A stretch of DNA of 64,000 bases from Butyricimonas paravirosa. GTDB taxonomy: Bacteria; Bacteroidota; Bacteroidia; Bacteroidales; Marinifilaceae. The position numbers were made by a program, and so were the translations under genes. The stretch spans positions 1,364,001-1,428,000 of the forward strand of contig NZ_CP043839.1 in the NCBI RefSeq assembly GCF_032878955.1, read 5' to 3'. Positions 54,391-63,580 of the stretch are shown in pieces (positions within the stretch are counted from its first letter, which is position 1; the number at the start of each line of letters is the position of its first letter). Below the pieces are notes generated by a model. It was not told the DNA's origin. It made no database searches and was given only the letters and a program-made list of their open reading frames with translations.

Positions 54391-55881
54391 TTATTTCTTG
54401 TAATCTTCCATTCCGCCTAAATCCACATCCCACGTGGGTAACGGCACTACGTAAACAGCATCAGTTGCGGCTTTTGTCGCATAAGGAATTTTCTCGAATC
54501 CCAAGCGTTTGTAATAGTAAAACAATTGTCCCTCGTTGATAAACTCACGTTGATATTCCTTCGTGATCTCATTCTGCACGGAAGCCACAGTTAAGTCGTT
54601 ACCTAAAACAGACATTCCTCTTTTCTCGCGAACGATATTCAATCTATCGATAGCCAACAAACGGTCTGCATCCTTTCCGGTAGCCAGCAAGCACTCTGCC
54701 GCAATATAATACATCTCTGATTTCCGAATCAAAGGCATGGTACTACCGTATTTGTATTTTTCTACTTCCCAAAATTTCACAAAAGCCCATCCGTCATAAT
54801 GCTCGTTTCCAGTTTGGTCATACCAACGAGCCAAACGATAGTCCGTGGACTCGAATAAACCGGTGGCTCTAGCCTTTGTATGGTATAACAAATCGGCATT
54901 CTCATTCGGATCATTCGCCCTCGGATTCATATAGTACTGCATATTCTCGAATAGCTTGGTAATATCCAACGCGAACACATGCTCGGTAGTAAAGGTCAAA
55001 TCCCGATCTGCCGGATCGTAAGCATCAATCACGTAAGAACTAATCCAAGAGGTTTCACCACCTTCTTTCACAAATAACTCGGCCAATGGTAATGCCTCGG
55101 TTTTGTTGCCCATCCACATATACACACGGGCCAATGTACAAACAGCAGCCCAATAATTAAAACGCTTGTGCCGATTCTCGAAAAATTTATCCTCATTCGG
55201 TAAATCATAATCATCCGGTTTAGGAGTCAATCCAAACGGATCATTATCATTCAAGAGTTCCATGGACTCCTGTAAATCAGCAATGACTTTCTCCAACGCT
55301 TCCCCCACTGTCAATTGCTTTTGTAACTCCCGAGAATATTCCTTCATGTAAGGTAAACACAAACGCTCCAAATTTTCAGGACGTTTGTCCAAATCTCCCC
55401 ATCCGAACAAACGTAACAAATCAAAATGCAAGAATGCCCGCAATCCTAAAGCCTCTCCTTTTATGACAGCGTACATGGCTGGGGAAAACATCTCTTTTTT
55501 CTTCTCCAGATTTTCCAATAAAAAATTCACGTTGGCAATAATATTGTAACTTTTACTCCAAATTCCATTGGATGAAGTTGTTGTTGCCGAATAATTATAA
55601 CGAGTCGCATTATACCAGGCAGAAGACTCTCCCCCCTTCACATCAGTTTGTTGCGCTAAGGCATCCACGAATCCCCAAGTAGCCTCTCGCCCATATAAAT
55701 CCTGATCACTCATCAAAAGGTAAATCCCGGTCAAGGCATCTTTAAAACCACTCACGGATTGAAACATCACATCGGCCTTAACCTCCGACTTCGGATCTAC
55801 ATCCAACCAATCTTCACATGACGTCATTGTTCCTAAAAGTAACAAAACGCATAATATATTACATAATCTCTTCATAATCAT
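54391..55881 (-). CDS. SusD/RagB-family nutrient-binding lipoprotein
   Basis: A 496-residue surface lipoprotein, lipobox TMTSC, followed by EDWLDVDPKSEVKAD, which is the classic SusD N-terminus. Helical TPR-like units include KGEALGLRAFLHFDLLRLFG; the C-terminal SusD domain has PLIRKSEMYYIAAECLLATG. It partners the SusC gene five bases upstream. Compared with the other SusD here, it is shorter and not closely alike, so the two systems probably take different substrates. Confidence 0.94.
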   Translation of the reverse strand: MIMKRLCNILCVLLLLGTMTSCEDWLDVDPKSEVKADVMFQSVSGFKDALTGIYLLMSDQDLYGREATWGFVDALAQQTDVKGGESSAWYNATRYNYSATTTSSNGIWSKSYNIIANVNFLLENLEKKKEMFSPAMYAVIKGEALGLRAFLHFDLLRLFGWGDLDKRPENLERLCLPYMKEYSRELQKQLTVGEALEKVIADLQESMELLNDNDPFGLTPKPDDYDLPNEDKFFENRHKRFNYWAAVCTLARVYMWMGNKTEALPLAELFVKEGGETSWISSYVIDAYDPADRDLTFTTEHVFALDITKLFENMQYYMNPRANDPNENADLLYHTKARATGLFESTDYRLARWYDQTGNEHYDGWAFVKFWEVEKYKYGSTMPLIRKSEMYYIAAECLLATGKDADRLLAIDRLNIVREKRGMSVLGNDLTVASVQNEITKEYQREFINEGQLFYYYKRLGFEKIPYATKAATDAVYVVPLPTWDVDLGGMEDYKK

Positions 55882-55886
55882 TAAAT

Positions 55887-58800
55887 TTAAAATGTAGCTT
55901 GTATAGCGAAATTAAATGACCGAGCAAAAGGGTAGGAAGTACCTCGTTCTGTCTTGATAGAAGACAGCATAAACACATCATTCATATAAAACTCTACCCG
56001 CAAGCGCTCCATGGAAAGTTTCTTGATAAAATCGTATTTCCAGAAGTCATAACCGATTCTTAACGAAGAAAGACTAAACTCGTTACGATCCTGCACGAAA
56101 CGGGAAGTCGGTTGAGTTTTCTCATCCTTATACTCGCGCTCTTCTTCCACCCATCGATTAGGTAATGTCTTGTATGGCTTTATGTCTCCCGGATTTCTCC
56201 ATCTTCCAGCATACAAACGTTTATCCACGTTCCCTGTAAGTGAGGCATTTTCCACTTTATCCACCAAAGTTTGATTGTACATCTGAGCCCCGTATTGGAA
56301 ACGGAAAGTGGCATTCAGCTCTATTCCTTTATAGCTGAACATGAATCCAGCCGTTCCTTGGAAATCCGGCATTTCATCACCACAAACGACTTGATCTGCT
56401 ACTCGATACGTGTAAGTCCGGTTACCATTTTTATCCAAATAAATTTCCTGACCGTTTGATGGATCAATTCCTAAAGACCGAACAGCCCAAATTGCATCTA
56501 GTGAAACACCATCATAATATTTCTGAACCGGCTTATTATTATTCAATACATCTGAAACGACTTCATTCTGTTTTGCATTGAAGTTCTTCATGGCAGAGGA
56601 CACGCCCGTCACTCTATTTTTATTACGTGATATGGCCGTCGTGATCGTGAAATAGCCTCTCTCTTTAGGCATATTCCAAGGTGTAACACTCAAACGAATA
56701 TCGAATCCCTTGTTTTCCACATCACCTATATTCTCTTTCACGGTTTCAAATCCGGTATAAGTCGGGATGTCAAAATCCAACAAGTTATTTTTCGTTTTGC
56801 CGATATAATAATCAAACTTTACCCCCAATACTCGTCCTAAATTAAAATCTACCCCAATATTGTAATCAAATTTCTCTTGCCATTTCAGATCATCGTTACG
56901 CATTCCTTTCAACATGGCGCCCAAAAATCCACCGTAAACCCTCTGCAAATCGTACTCGTAAGTCGCCAAAGACTCATAAGCATCCGCACTCTGAGAACCG
57001 GTATATCCCAAAGATCCCCGTAATTTCAATTGTTGAATCTTAGAATCCTTTAACCAAGCCTCGTTATGAATATTCCATCCCAATCCGACACTCCAGAATG
57101 ATCCCCAACGGTTATTCTTTCCATACTGACTGGAGGCACTCGTCCGGTAAGAACCATCTACTAAAAAACGATCGTCAAAAGCATAGTTCGCTGCAAACAA
57201 GATACCCATATCCCGAATCGTTGATTCACGTCCTGTCGGGATGGCATCTTTTGCATACTGACGGGCAAAAATAATATCGTTCATCCGATCATGCGGAAAA
57301 CCTTCTGCCTTGTAAATAATTTCCTCGAAGAAAGCTTCAGACAAAGTATATCCCACATTGGCAAACACGTAATGTTTTTCCCAAAATTGCTTAGAGTACT
57401 GCATATTTACGTCACCACTCAATCGTTTTTCTTCTCCCTCGTTAATCTGGTAACTTCCTTTACGGAAAAATTCATCATCTTTATAGGACCTGAACTTTAA
57501 ATGATTAGCCGGATAGAATTCATCCGCACGTACTCGTTTTTCTGTAATTCCAAAACGTCCCGTTACTTTCCATCCCATCACGATCATCCATTCCACGCTC
57601 AAGTTATTCGTCACGTCAATATATTTCGATTGTAACTTCGTGTTCAAGGAGGCATTATACAATGGATTCGCCACAAAATTATCCGCCCCCGGAATAATGT
57701 TGGCATTCTGTACCAACTGTCCCTTTTCATCATAAGGAGAAAGATAAGGATTAACGGCTGCATACTCACTAAATGCCCCATAAGGAGAATCATTGGCCAC
57801 GTTAGAAGTAATCGTGAGGTTATCTCTGAAGTTCAATCCTTTATACCGATAAGAGATCGATACGCTTCCCTCGTAATTGGTTCTGTCAGATCCCTTCATC
57901 GTACCTTGTACATTATTATAATTAAATCCAACAATCAGATTCAAACGTTCATTACCCATCTCAAACGAAAGCCCATGTTTTGTACCGACACCATTACGCA
58001 AAGGCTTGGATAACCAATCCGTGTCAATCCCGGAAACCACCGCTGCTAACTTCTGGTTATACTCTCTTTGCAAATTATAATAGGTATCCGGATTCTTATC
58101 GTAAAACATATTCGCATCTTTCTCCAATTCTAACTTCTGAGCTGCATTCGTCAAATTATAAGAAGAAAGATCAGGAGCCTGAATTTCCAGACTGCCATTA
58201 TACGAAATACGCAAAGAGGCATCCGTATTCTTGATTGTCTCTATAACGATCACCCCGTTAGCAGCTTTAGACCCATAAATGGCTTTTGCCGAAGCATCCT
58301 TTAAGATGGTCAATGATTCGACCCTATTCATATCTAAATCCGCAATTTTTTGGATAGAGGCTTCAAAACCATCCAAGATAAACAAAGGTGCATTCGGGTC
58401 ATTAGCATAACTTCCTTTCAAATCTATATCATCCGAACTAACATCAAAGGCCGTCTTTCCCCGCAATGCCATTGTCGGCATTTTATTCGGGTCCGATCCA
58501 TATTCCAAGTTATCAAAAATCATCAATGACGGGTCCAGATTTTTCAAACTGGCAAACACGTTTGAATTACTTACCTTTTTCAAATCTTCTCCCTTCATGG
58601 TCAAAGCCGAACCGGTAAAACTTCCCGCTTTTCGTTGAAAGATACCATTCACAACGACTTCTTCCACTTCTGTCACGTCCTCTTCCAAAATAACCAAAAG
58701 CGGTTTATCATCCGTAACTTTAATCTCTTTCGTCTTCATTCCCACGAAAGAAAATTGCAAAGTAATTTCCTTATTACCAGGCAAAGTCAGCCGGAATCTT

Positions 58801-59315
58801 CCTGCCGTATCCGTCACGACTCCCCCCGTAGTTCCTTTTATCAAAACAGTTACTCCCGGAAGTGGCATTTTATCCTTATCCGTCACCTTCCCCTCAATCT
58901 TTCTCCCCTTATCATCTTCCGGAGCCGTTTTCACGTTATCCTTGGCGATTACCAAGAAATCTTCTACCAGCTTGCAATGTAAACCACTTCCTTTTAAAGC
59001 CTCGTTCAAAGCCTCCACGGCATTCACATTCCGTAAAGTCACGGTAACCCGTTTTACAGTCTTCAACAGTGTATTGTTATACACCACCACGTAACCGGAT
59101 TGAGCCTCGACCGCCTTGATAACCTCCTCGATCGCGGCATCCTTGAACAGGATACTCACCTTTTGCTGCGTGTAACTATTTTCAGCATGTAACTGAAATA
59201 GCGTCACAAAAATCATTAATAGCTGCAATCGCATAACTTTCCAAAATTTGTATGTCACTTTCCCGCATAGGGAAGTGCCATCTTTTGATTTTTTTTTCAT
59301 AGATTTGTGTACCAT
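55887..59315 (-). CDS. SusC/RagA-family TonB-dependent transporter with STN domain
   Basis: A complete 1142-residue transporter. A signal region (about residues 1-45) is followed by an STN domain (about 50-122, with FKDAAIEEVIKAVEAQSGYV). The carboxypeptidase-like domain (about 138-218) has GKVTDKDKMPLPGVTVLIKG. The plug has LFILDGFEASIQ and TILKDASAKAIYGSKAANGV. The barrel ends SFNFAIQATF. Plug motifs are closer to those of the partial SusC at the left edge than to the 1235-residue one. It is the third STN-SusC of the window and is followed by its SusD and four accessory genes. Confidence 0.95.
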   Translation of the reverse strand: MVHKSMKKKSKDGTSLCGKVTYKFWKVMRLQLLMIFVTLFQLHAENSYTQQKVSILFKDAAIEEVIKAVEAQSGYVVVYNNTLLKTVKRVTVTLRNVNAVEALNEALKGSGLHCKLVEDFLVIAKDNVKTAPEDDKGRKIEGKVTDKDKMPLPGVTVLIKGTTGGVVTDTAGRFRLTLPGNKEITLQFSFVGMKTKEIKVTDDKPLLVILEEDVTEVEEVVVNGIFQRKAGSFTGSALTMKGEDLKKVSNSNVFASLKNLDPSLMIFDNLEYGSDPNKMPTMALRGKTAFDVSSDDIDLKGSYANDPNAPLFILDGFEASIQKIADLDMNRVESLTILKDASAKAIYGSKAANGVIVIETIKNTDASLRISYNGSLEIQAPDLSSYNLTNAAQKLELEKDANMFYDKNPDTYYNLQREYNQKLAAVVSGIDTDWLSKPLRNGVGTKHGLSFEMGNERLNLIVGFNYNNVQGTMKGSDRTNYEGSVSISYRYKGLNFRDNLTITSNVANDSPYGAFSEYAAVNPYLSPYDEKGQLVQNANIIPGADNFVANPLYNASLNTKLQSKYIDVTNNLSVEWMIVMGWKVTGRFGITEKRVRADEFYPANHLKFRSYKDDEFFRKGSYQINEGEEKRLSGDVNMQYSKQFWEKHYVFANVGYTLSEAFFEEIIYKAEGFPHDRMNDIIFARQYAKDAIPTGRESTIRDMGILFAANYAFDDRFLVDGSYRTSASSQYGKNNRWGSFWSVGLGWNIHNEAWLKDSKIQQLKLRGSLGYTGSQSADAYESLATYEYDLQRVYGGFLGAMLKGMRNDDLKWQEKFDYNIGVDFNLGRVLGVKFDYYIGKTKNNLLDFDIPTYTGFETVKENIGDVENKGFDIRLSVTPWNMPKERGYFTITTAISRNKNRVTGVSSAMKNFNAKQNEVVSDVLNNNKPVQKYYDGVSLDAIWAVRSLGIDPSNGQEIYLDKNGNRTYTYRVADQVVCGDEMPDFQGTAGFMFSYKGIELNATFRFQYGAQMYNQTLVDKVENASLTGNVDKRLYAGRWRNPGDIKPYKTLPNRWVEEEREYKDEKTQPTSRFVQDRNEFSLSSLRIGYDFWKYDFIKKLSMERLRVEFYMNDVFMLSSIKTERGTSYPFARSFNFAIQATF

Positions 59316-59387
59316 TAATTATTAATTCTCTCTTGCCGGAGAGATTTAGTTAAATAGAAAAGGGGAAGAGGACCAATTCTTCCTCTT

Positions 59388-60572
59388 TTATTTTTTATAT
59401 ATCAAGATTGTTCCATCACTCTGTATATCAAATTTTAATGATTGTGTACTCGCCAACAATTCTAACATAAAATCAATTGATTTACTTCGTAGTGCAGCCC
59501 CGGAAAAACACACGTCTCGCAAGGATTCATCAGCAAATTTAAAATTCACATCATACCAGCGTCCCAACTTCTGAACGATCTCGGATAAGGGCGTGTTGTA
59601 AAAATAAAATGTACCGTATCGCCACGAGGTGAAGTATTTCAAGTCAACGGCCTCCACGGTCACTTTACCCGAAACAATATCATAAGAGGCACACTCGCCC
59701 ACGTCAACGGCTGCCACCCCATGCTCTGTTCTTAAATTGATCTTACCACTTTCCAACACGGCCCTGCATTGTCCTTCTCCCGGGTAACAAGATGCGTTAA
59801 AAGAGGTTCCCGTGACCTCGATTGTCGCCCCCTCCATGATGACATTAAAATGCCTTGCCTCATCTTTTGTCACCTCGAAATAAGCCTCCCCGCTTAAACG
59901 TACATCCCGGCTATACTCGCCAAATGCAAGCGGGTACTCTAAGCGGGTTTCTGAATTTAGCCACACTTTTGTTCCGTCAGATAACACCAACATATACTCG
60001 CCTCCCCTCGGCACCTCAATTCGATTGTATGCTAATTCTTTGGGTTGAGCTGTATTCCCTGTCACACCACTATAATTCAAGGCGTTTATATCCTTTGATA
60101 ACGTAATTTCCTGTCCTGAATGTTTATCCACGATAACCGAATCAATAGTCCGGTTCAAATCAATCACTTGCCCATCTGAAAGGTAAAGAATCGCCTTAGG
60201 TCCTCCCGGTAGGATCTGTTTAGCCACAGATACAGGAAGTTTTTCACCAGCTTGTTGTTTAAACTTGAGAAAATAAAATAACGTACCACCTAACAATAAG
60301 GGTAAAAGAAATACTGCCACATATTTCAGAAGTCGAGAATACCCCAATGATCTCTGCCTTGTTCTTTTCAGAATATTCTCTAAAGCATTTTCTTTGTGCA
60401 AGGAATCAATCCCCTTCAAAAAGTTTCCCATCCCTGCAATTCCCTTTATATCCTCGTACATCTGTTCATTTTCGGGAGTCTCATTACGCCACTCCTGTAA
60501 CTTCATCAGCTCTTCCGATGAACACTCGTTCCGCAAGGCCCTCCATACAATTTCTTCCCAATTTTGGTTCAT
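59388..60572 (-). CDS. FecR-type anti-sigma factor / sigma regulator
   Basis: A 394-residue inner-membrane regulator. The cytoplasmic N-region holds LMKLQEWRNETPENEQMYED. One membrane segment lies near residues 82-105 (LLKYVAVFLLPLLLGGTLFY). The FecR domain includes IEVPRGGEYMLVLSDGTKVWL and YFEVTKDEARHFNVIMEGAT. The DUF4974-like end is LKFDIQSDGTILIYKK. It is 72 bases before SusC and about 190 after the sigma gene, in the standard order. Confidence 0.94.
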   Translation of the reverse strand: MNQNWEEIVWRALRNECSSEELMKLQEWRNETPENEQMYEDIKGIAGMGNFLKGIDSLHKENALENILKRTRQRSLGYSRLLKYVAVFLLPLLLGGTLFYFLKFKQQAGEKLPVSVAKQILPGGPKAILYLSDGQVIDLNRTIDSVIVDKHSGQEITLSKDINALNYSGVTGNTAQPKELAYNRIEVPRGGEYMLVLSDGTKVWLNSETRLEYPLAFGEYSRDVRLSGEAYFEVTKDEARHFNVIMEGATIEVTGTSFNASCYPGEGQCRAVLESGKINLRTEHGVAAVDVGECASYDIVSGKVTVEAVDLKYFTSWRYGTFYFYNTPLSEIVQKLGRWYDVNFKFADESLRDVCFSGAALRSKSIDFMLELLASTQSLKFDIQSDGTILIYKK

Positions 60573-60763
60573 ATAAAATCTAAATAAATGATCAATTATT
60601 GAGAAAGAAACGTGGGAAAAAAGACTTTTTTACAATGAACTGATTACGAGAGAAAAAGAGATTTCAATTGTTGAATAATAGCTGTTAATACAGCTAAATT
60701 CTAACTATTATTAAAGGATCGTTTATTAATACAACGAAAAAAACGAAAAATGGGTGAAAAGAA

Positions 60764-61309
60764 TTAGTAAGAAAATACAAAAAAAGTAAGAAATAACTCG
60801 AAATCCTCTCTGTTCAAATTTTCCCTTAACAACTTCAAAGCCCTCGCTAGTTGGGTCTTAACGGTATTAACAGAGACTTGCATTTCCTCTGCCACGTCCT
60901 TGTATTTTTTTTCATTGAAACAGATCGCAACAAGCACTTGCTGACATTTAACAGGCAAATTTTTAACGGCTTTCATCAACAAATCAATCTTGGAATCATC
61001 TTCAGATTCCGGCTGAAAATAATAGATTAGTTGATCTGTCATGACTTCCACACCCACAACGCTTTTGGGTTTCTCCCGGACACGATCCACACACATATTT
61101 CGTGTCATCCGATACAATAAAGGCCGGGCATTTTCCGTGGTCAAACGATCTCGATACATTTCCCAAAAACGTACAAACGCCTCCTGCACGATATCCTCCG
61201 CCTCCAAAAAATCCTCGGTAAACTTTACGGCGTACAAACACAGGGCCTCGTAATTCTTATCGAAAACCATCGTGAAAGTCCTTTCTTTATCCTGTTCAAC
61301 AAAAGCCAT
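60764..61309 (-). CDS. ECF-subfamily RNA polymerase sigma factor
   Basis: A 181-residue sigma factor. Region 2 is seen in AEDIVQEAFVRFWEMYRDRL and RPLLYRMTRNMCVDRVRE. Region 4 is seen in LPVKCQQVLVAICFNEKKYK and the helix-turn-helix VAEEMQVSVNTVKTQLA. It is less like the two other sigma factors here. A perfect 14-bp inverted repeat lies just before its ATG, which may be a site of control. It heads the third cell-surface-signalling locus. Confidence 0.93.
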   Translation of the reverse strand: MAFVEQDKERTFTMVFDKNYEALCLYAVKFTEDFLEAEDIVQEAFVRFWEMYRDRLTTENARPLLYRMTRNMCVDRVREKPKSVVGVEVMTDQLIYYFQPESEDDSKIDLLMKAVKNLPVKCQQVLVAICFNEKKYKDVAEEMQVSVNTVKTQLARALKLLRENLNREDFELFLTFFVFSY

Positions 61310-61313
61310 AACT

Positions 61314-61350
61314 TTATACTTTTACACACATTACCCGTGTAAAAGTATAA
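61314..61350 (-). promoter_or_regulatory. Perfect 14-bp inverted repeat directly upstream of an ECF sigma gene
   Basis: TTATACTTTTACAC (61314-61327) and GTGTAAAAGTATAA (61337-61350) are perfect complements with a 9-base spacer. The element ends 5 bases before the sigma start codon on the minus strand. It could be an operator, or an RNA hairpin that hides the start site. TATACTTTTAC inside the arm is only a weak promoter-box match. Confidence 0.65.
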
Positions 61351-61521
61351 AATGATTTTCAAAAACCAAATAAATTAATATTCATAGAAGTAACATATGT
61401 AAATAACACAATTACCACCTATATTCTCTAACACAGATCAGTTATCGATATTTAATATCACCTTATATGTTTTATTCGGTTCAAAATCAAAATTATAGAT
61501 CAATAAAAAAAATTCTTACCA

Positions 61522-62187
61522 TCACCTATTTTTTATATTCTTTTTAGGAAATGGAAACGCTTCGAAAGTTTTATCTTGAATTTTGGTCATCTCAATCAAT
61601 CTCTTTTCGATCGACCTCCAATCATATTCTCCATTCACCATGATAATATCCTCCTCAAAATCAATATCATCAAAATAGGTAATAGCCTTAAAAGGTCTTA
61701 TGACATTTGAGTTTGGAAATTTACGTTCATACATTTTCAACATTGAACTGAAAGGGAAACGAGTAGAGAGGAAAGCGATATCAATAAAATCCTTTAATCG
61801 TGATCCATTGTCAGCAATAGCAGAAAGCTTCATGGCAATAACGTCTTCCATACTATACAACCTTATACCGGATTCAATGTATGGATTCTCAAGATAGTCA
61901 TAAGAATGGGTAATACAATCTATTTTTACACCATCTATCGTACCTTTCAGAGTATTTTTTTCCATAAAATCTGTACGAAATCCATATTCCTCTTTCAAAA
62001 ATTGTTCCAATTGAACTGCATCAAAAGATTCCGGAGTGAAAAGATCTAAATCCAAACTCAGTCTATGTCCTAAATATAGAGATAAAGAGGTGCCTCCTGC
62101 CAAGTTAAAACCGACCATCATTCTTTCTGCTTCCAATTTTTTCAGGAGTTCAAGAGTCGATCTCGTAACAGTTTCCGTGTATAACAT
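61522..62187 (-). CDS. AbiEii/AbiGii-type nucleotidyltransferase toxin
   Basis: A 221-residue nucleotidyltransferase of the kind used as toxin in AbiE-like toxin-antitoxin and phage-abortive systems. The active-site pattern is complete: GGTS at residues 31-34 and the metal-binding Asp pair D46 and D48 in HRLSLDLDLF. A later motif KLSAIADNGSRLKDFIDIAF fits the family's conserved Lys and Asp. The N-terminus overlaps the preceding ORF by 46 bases. AbiE toxins are thought to modify RNA using nucleotides; the target here is unknown. Confidence 0.87.
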   Translation of the reverse strand: MLYTETVTRSTLELLKKLEAERMMVGFNLAGGTSLSLYLGHRLSLDLDLFTPESFDAVQLEQFLKEEYGFRTDFMEKNTLKGTIDGVKIDCITHSYDYLENPYIESGIRLYSMEDVIAMKLSAIADNGSRLKDFIDIAFLSTRFPFSSMLKMYERKFPNSNVIRPFKAITYFDDIDFEEDIIMVNGEYDWRSIEKRLIEMTKIQDKTFEAFPFPKKNIKNR

Positions 62188-62468
62188 TTCAATTCTTCTT
62201 TTTTCAAATTAAAGACAACACAAACGAAATTCATATCTCGTGGAGACAAGCTCGGAACCTCCTTTATGATTTCCCTGAATCCTTCTATTCCCCCGTATAA
62301 TTTGAATGCCGCATAGAAATCCTTCAGCCATCCTCTTTCAATGACACGTTGAACCACAATCTTTCTTGATTTCCACCAGTCAAAACAAGACAAATCATAT
62401 TCCCAAAGTAAAGATGGAGAAATTGAGACTTCACCCGTATATGTCTTATATTCATCAAATATAGTCAT
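62142..62468 (-). CDS. DUF6922-like putative antitoxin partner
   Basis: A 108-residue acidic-basic mixed protein beginning with a conserved SPSLLWEYDLSCFDWWKSRK and continuing IVVQRVIERGWLKDFYAAF. This pattern, with the WEYD and ERG motifs, is what I recall of the small proteins labelled DUF6922 that sit before AbiEii-like genes. No clear DNA-binding motif is visible beyond short helices. Its 3' end overlaps the toxin gene by 46 bases, so the two are translationally coupled. The antitoxin role is inferred from position and size. Confidence 0.75.
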   Translation of the reverse strand: MTIFDEYKTYTGEVSISPSLLWEYDLSCFDWWKSRKIVVQRVIERGWLKDFYAAFKLYGGIEGFREIIKEVPSLSPRDMNFVCVVFNLKKEELKCYTRKLLRDRLLNS

Positions 62469-62492
62469 TTATCATTCATTTTTAATGATATA

Positions 62493-62524
62493 CAAATTTA
62501 CTACATTTCGTTGGGACATACAAT
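62493..62524 (-). promoter_or_regulatory. Bacteroidota-type promoter for the toxin-antitoxin pair
   Basis: On the minus strand ATTG (62524-62521), 20 bases, then TAAATTTG (62500-62493) is a good minus-33/minus-7 pair. The predicted start lies about 18 bases before the antitoxin ATG. Confidence 0.6.
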
Positions 62525-62595
62525 TTTTCAGGTATCTTTTATCAGTCTCATTCTTCAGGAAATCATCTTTTAAGACAAAATAATACTTTTCATAT

Positions 62596-63384
62596 TTACC
62601 GAACAGTACGTTTCACAATCCAAATACTCACCTCGTACAATAACCACATCGGCAATGCCACCAATGACAACGTGAATATATCTGATGTCGGGGTTATAAC
62701 AGCAGCCACGATAAGAATAATTACCACGGCATGACGTCGATAACGTTTCATAAAATCGGCAGAGATAAATCCCAGCTTGGCAAATAACCACGAAAGTATA
62801 GGTATCTCGAAGACGATTCCCATGGCAAGACTCATCAAAATCAAGGTACTAATATACGATTGCAACGCAATCATATTCTCCACGTCACTACTCACCTGAT
62901 AAGTTCCCAAGAAACGAAAAGTTAACGGAAAGATTAGAAAATAGCTAAGCAGGACACCCAGCATAAACATGACATACCCACTCCCCACCACTCTCACGAC
63001 ATACTTGCGCTCGTTAGAGTAGAGAGCCGGGGACACGAAACGGAATAATTGATACAAAATATAAGGAGAGGCACATAAAATCCCCATACACATCGCCACT
63101 TTCATGTGGATCAAAAACTGTTCCGCCAACCCGGTATTGATCAATTTCACGAAAAAGTCCGGGGATTCGGCACCCGTCATCCATCCACTAAGCGAAAATA
63201 AAAGCCGGTAAGTAATAAAATCTGCCTCCTTGGGCGCTAATATAACAGCAAACAACTCATCTTTGAAAAAGAACGCAACAACACCAAAAGCCACGGTCAC
63301 GATGGCAATCTTCACCAACGAGGCCCGCAGCACGTCCAGGTGTTCCCAAAAACTCTGATTCTCAGACTTACCGACTTGTTCCAT
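62596..63384 (-). CDS. tatC: Sec-independent protein translocase TatC
   Basis: The receptor and core channel of the twin-arginine export system. The 262-residue protein has six membrane helices. The family motifs are SFWEHLDVLRASLVKIAIV at the N-terminus, LIHMKVAMCMGILCASPYIL and GYVMFMLGVLLSYFLIFPLT, as well as AMGIVFEIPILSWLFAKLGF. It follows TatA by one base, so the two are co-transcribed. It lets folded, cofactor-bearing proteins cross the inner membrane. Confidence 0.94.
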   Translation of the reverse strand: MEQVGKSENQSFWEHLDVLRASLVKIAIVTVAFGVVAFFFKDELFAVILAPKEADFITYRLLFSLSGWMTGAESPDFFVKLINTGLAEQFLIHMKVAMCMGILCASPYILYQLFRFVSPALYSNERKYVVRVVGSGYVMFMLGVLLSYFLIFPLTFRFLGTYQVSSDVENMIALQSYISTLILMSLAMGIVFEIPILSWLFAKLGFISADFMKRYRRHAVVIILIVAAVITPTSDIFTLSLVALPMWLLYEVSIWIVKRTVR

Positions 63385-63385
63385 A

Positions 63386-63577
63386 CTACTCTTTTTTCTC
63401 TTCTGAAGTAATTTCTTTCTCCACCCCGTTCATTCCTTCTTTGAAAGAATGTATGCCCTTGCCAATTCCTCTCATCAATTCAGGAATCTTCTTGCCACCG
63501 AATAACAGCAACACGACTAACACGATAAGCAGCACTTCCGGCATACCGACACTGCCAATAAATAATGAATTCATCAT
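63386..63577 (-). CDS. tatA: Sec-independent protein translocase TatA
   Basis: A 63-residue TatA-type subunit. An N-terminal membrane helix with MPEVLLIVLVVLLLFGGKKI leads to the amphipathic helix PELMRGIGKGIHSFKEGMN and a charged tail. The FGGKKIPEL hinge is the family signature. No separate TatB gene is adjacent, which is the minimal TatAC arrangement. It lies 3 bases after the preceding membrane protein. Confidence 0.93.
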   Translation of the reverse strand: MMNSLFIGSVGMPEVLLIVLVVLLLFGGKKIPELMRGIGKGIHSFKEGMNGVEKEITSEEKKE

Positions 63578-63580
63578 ACT

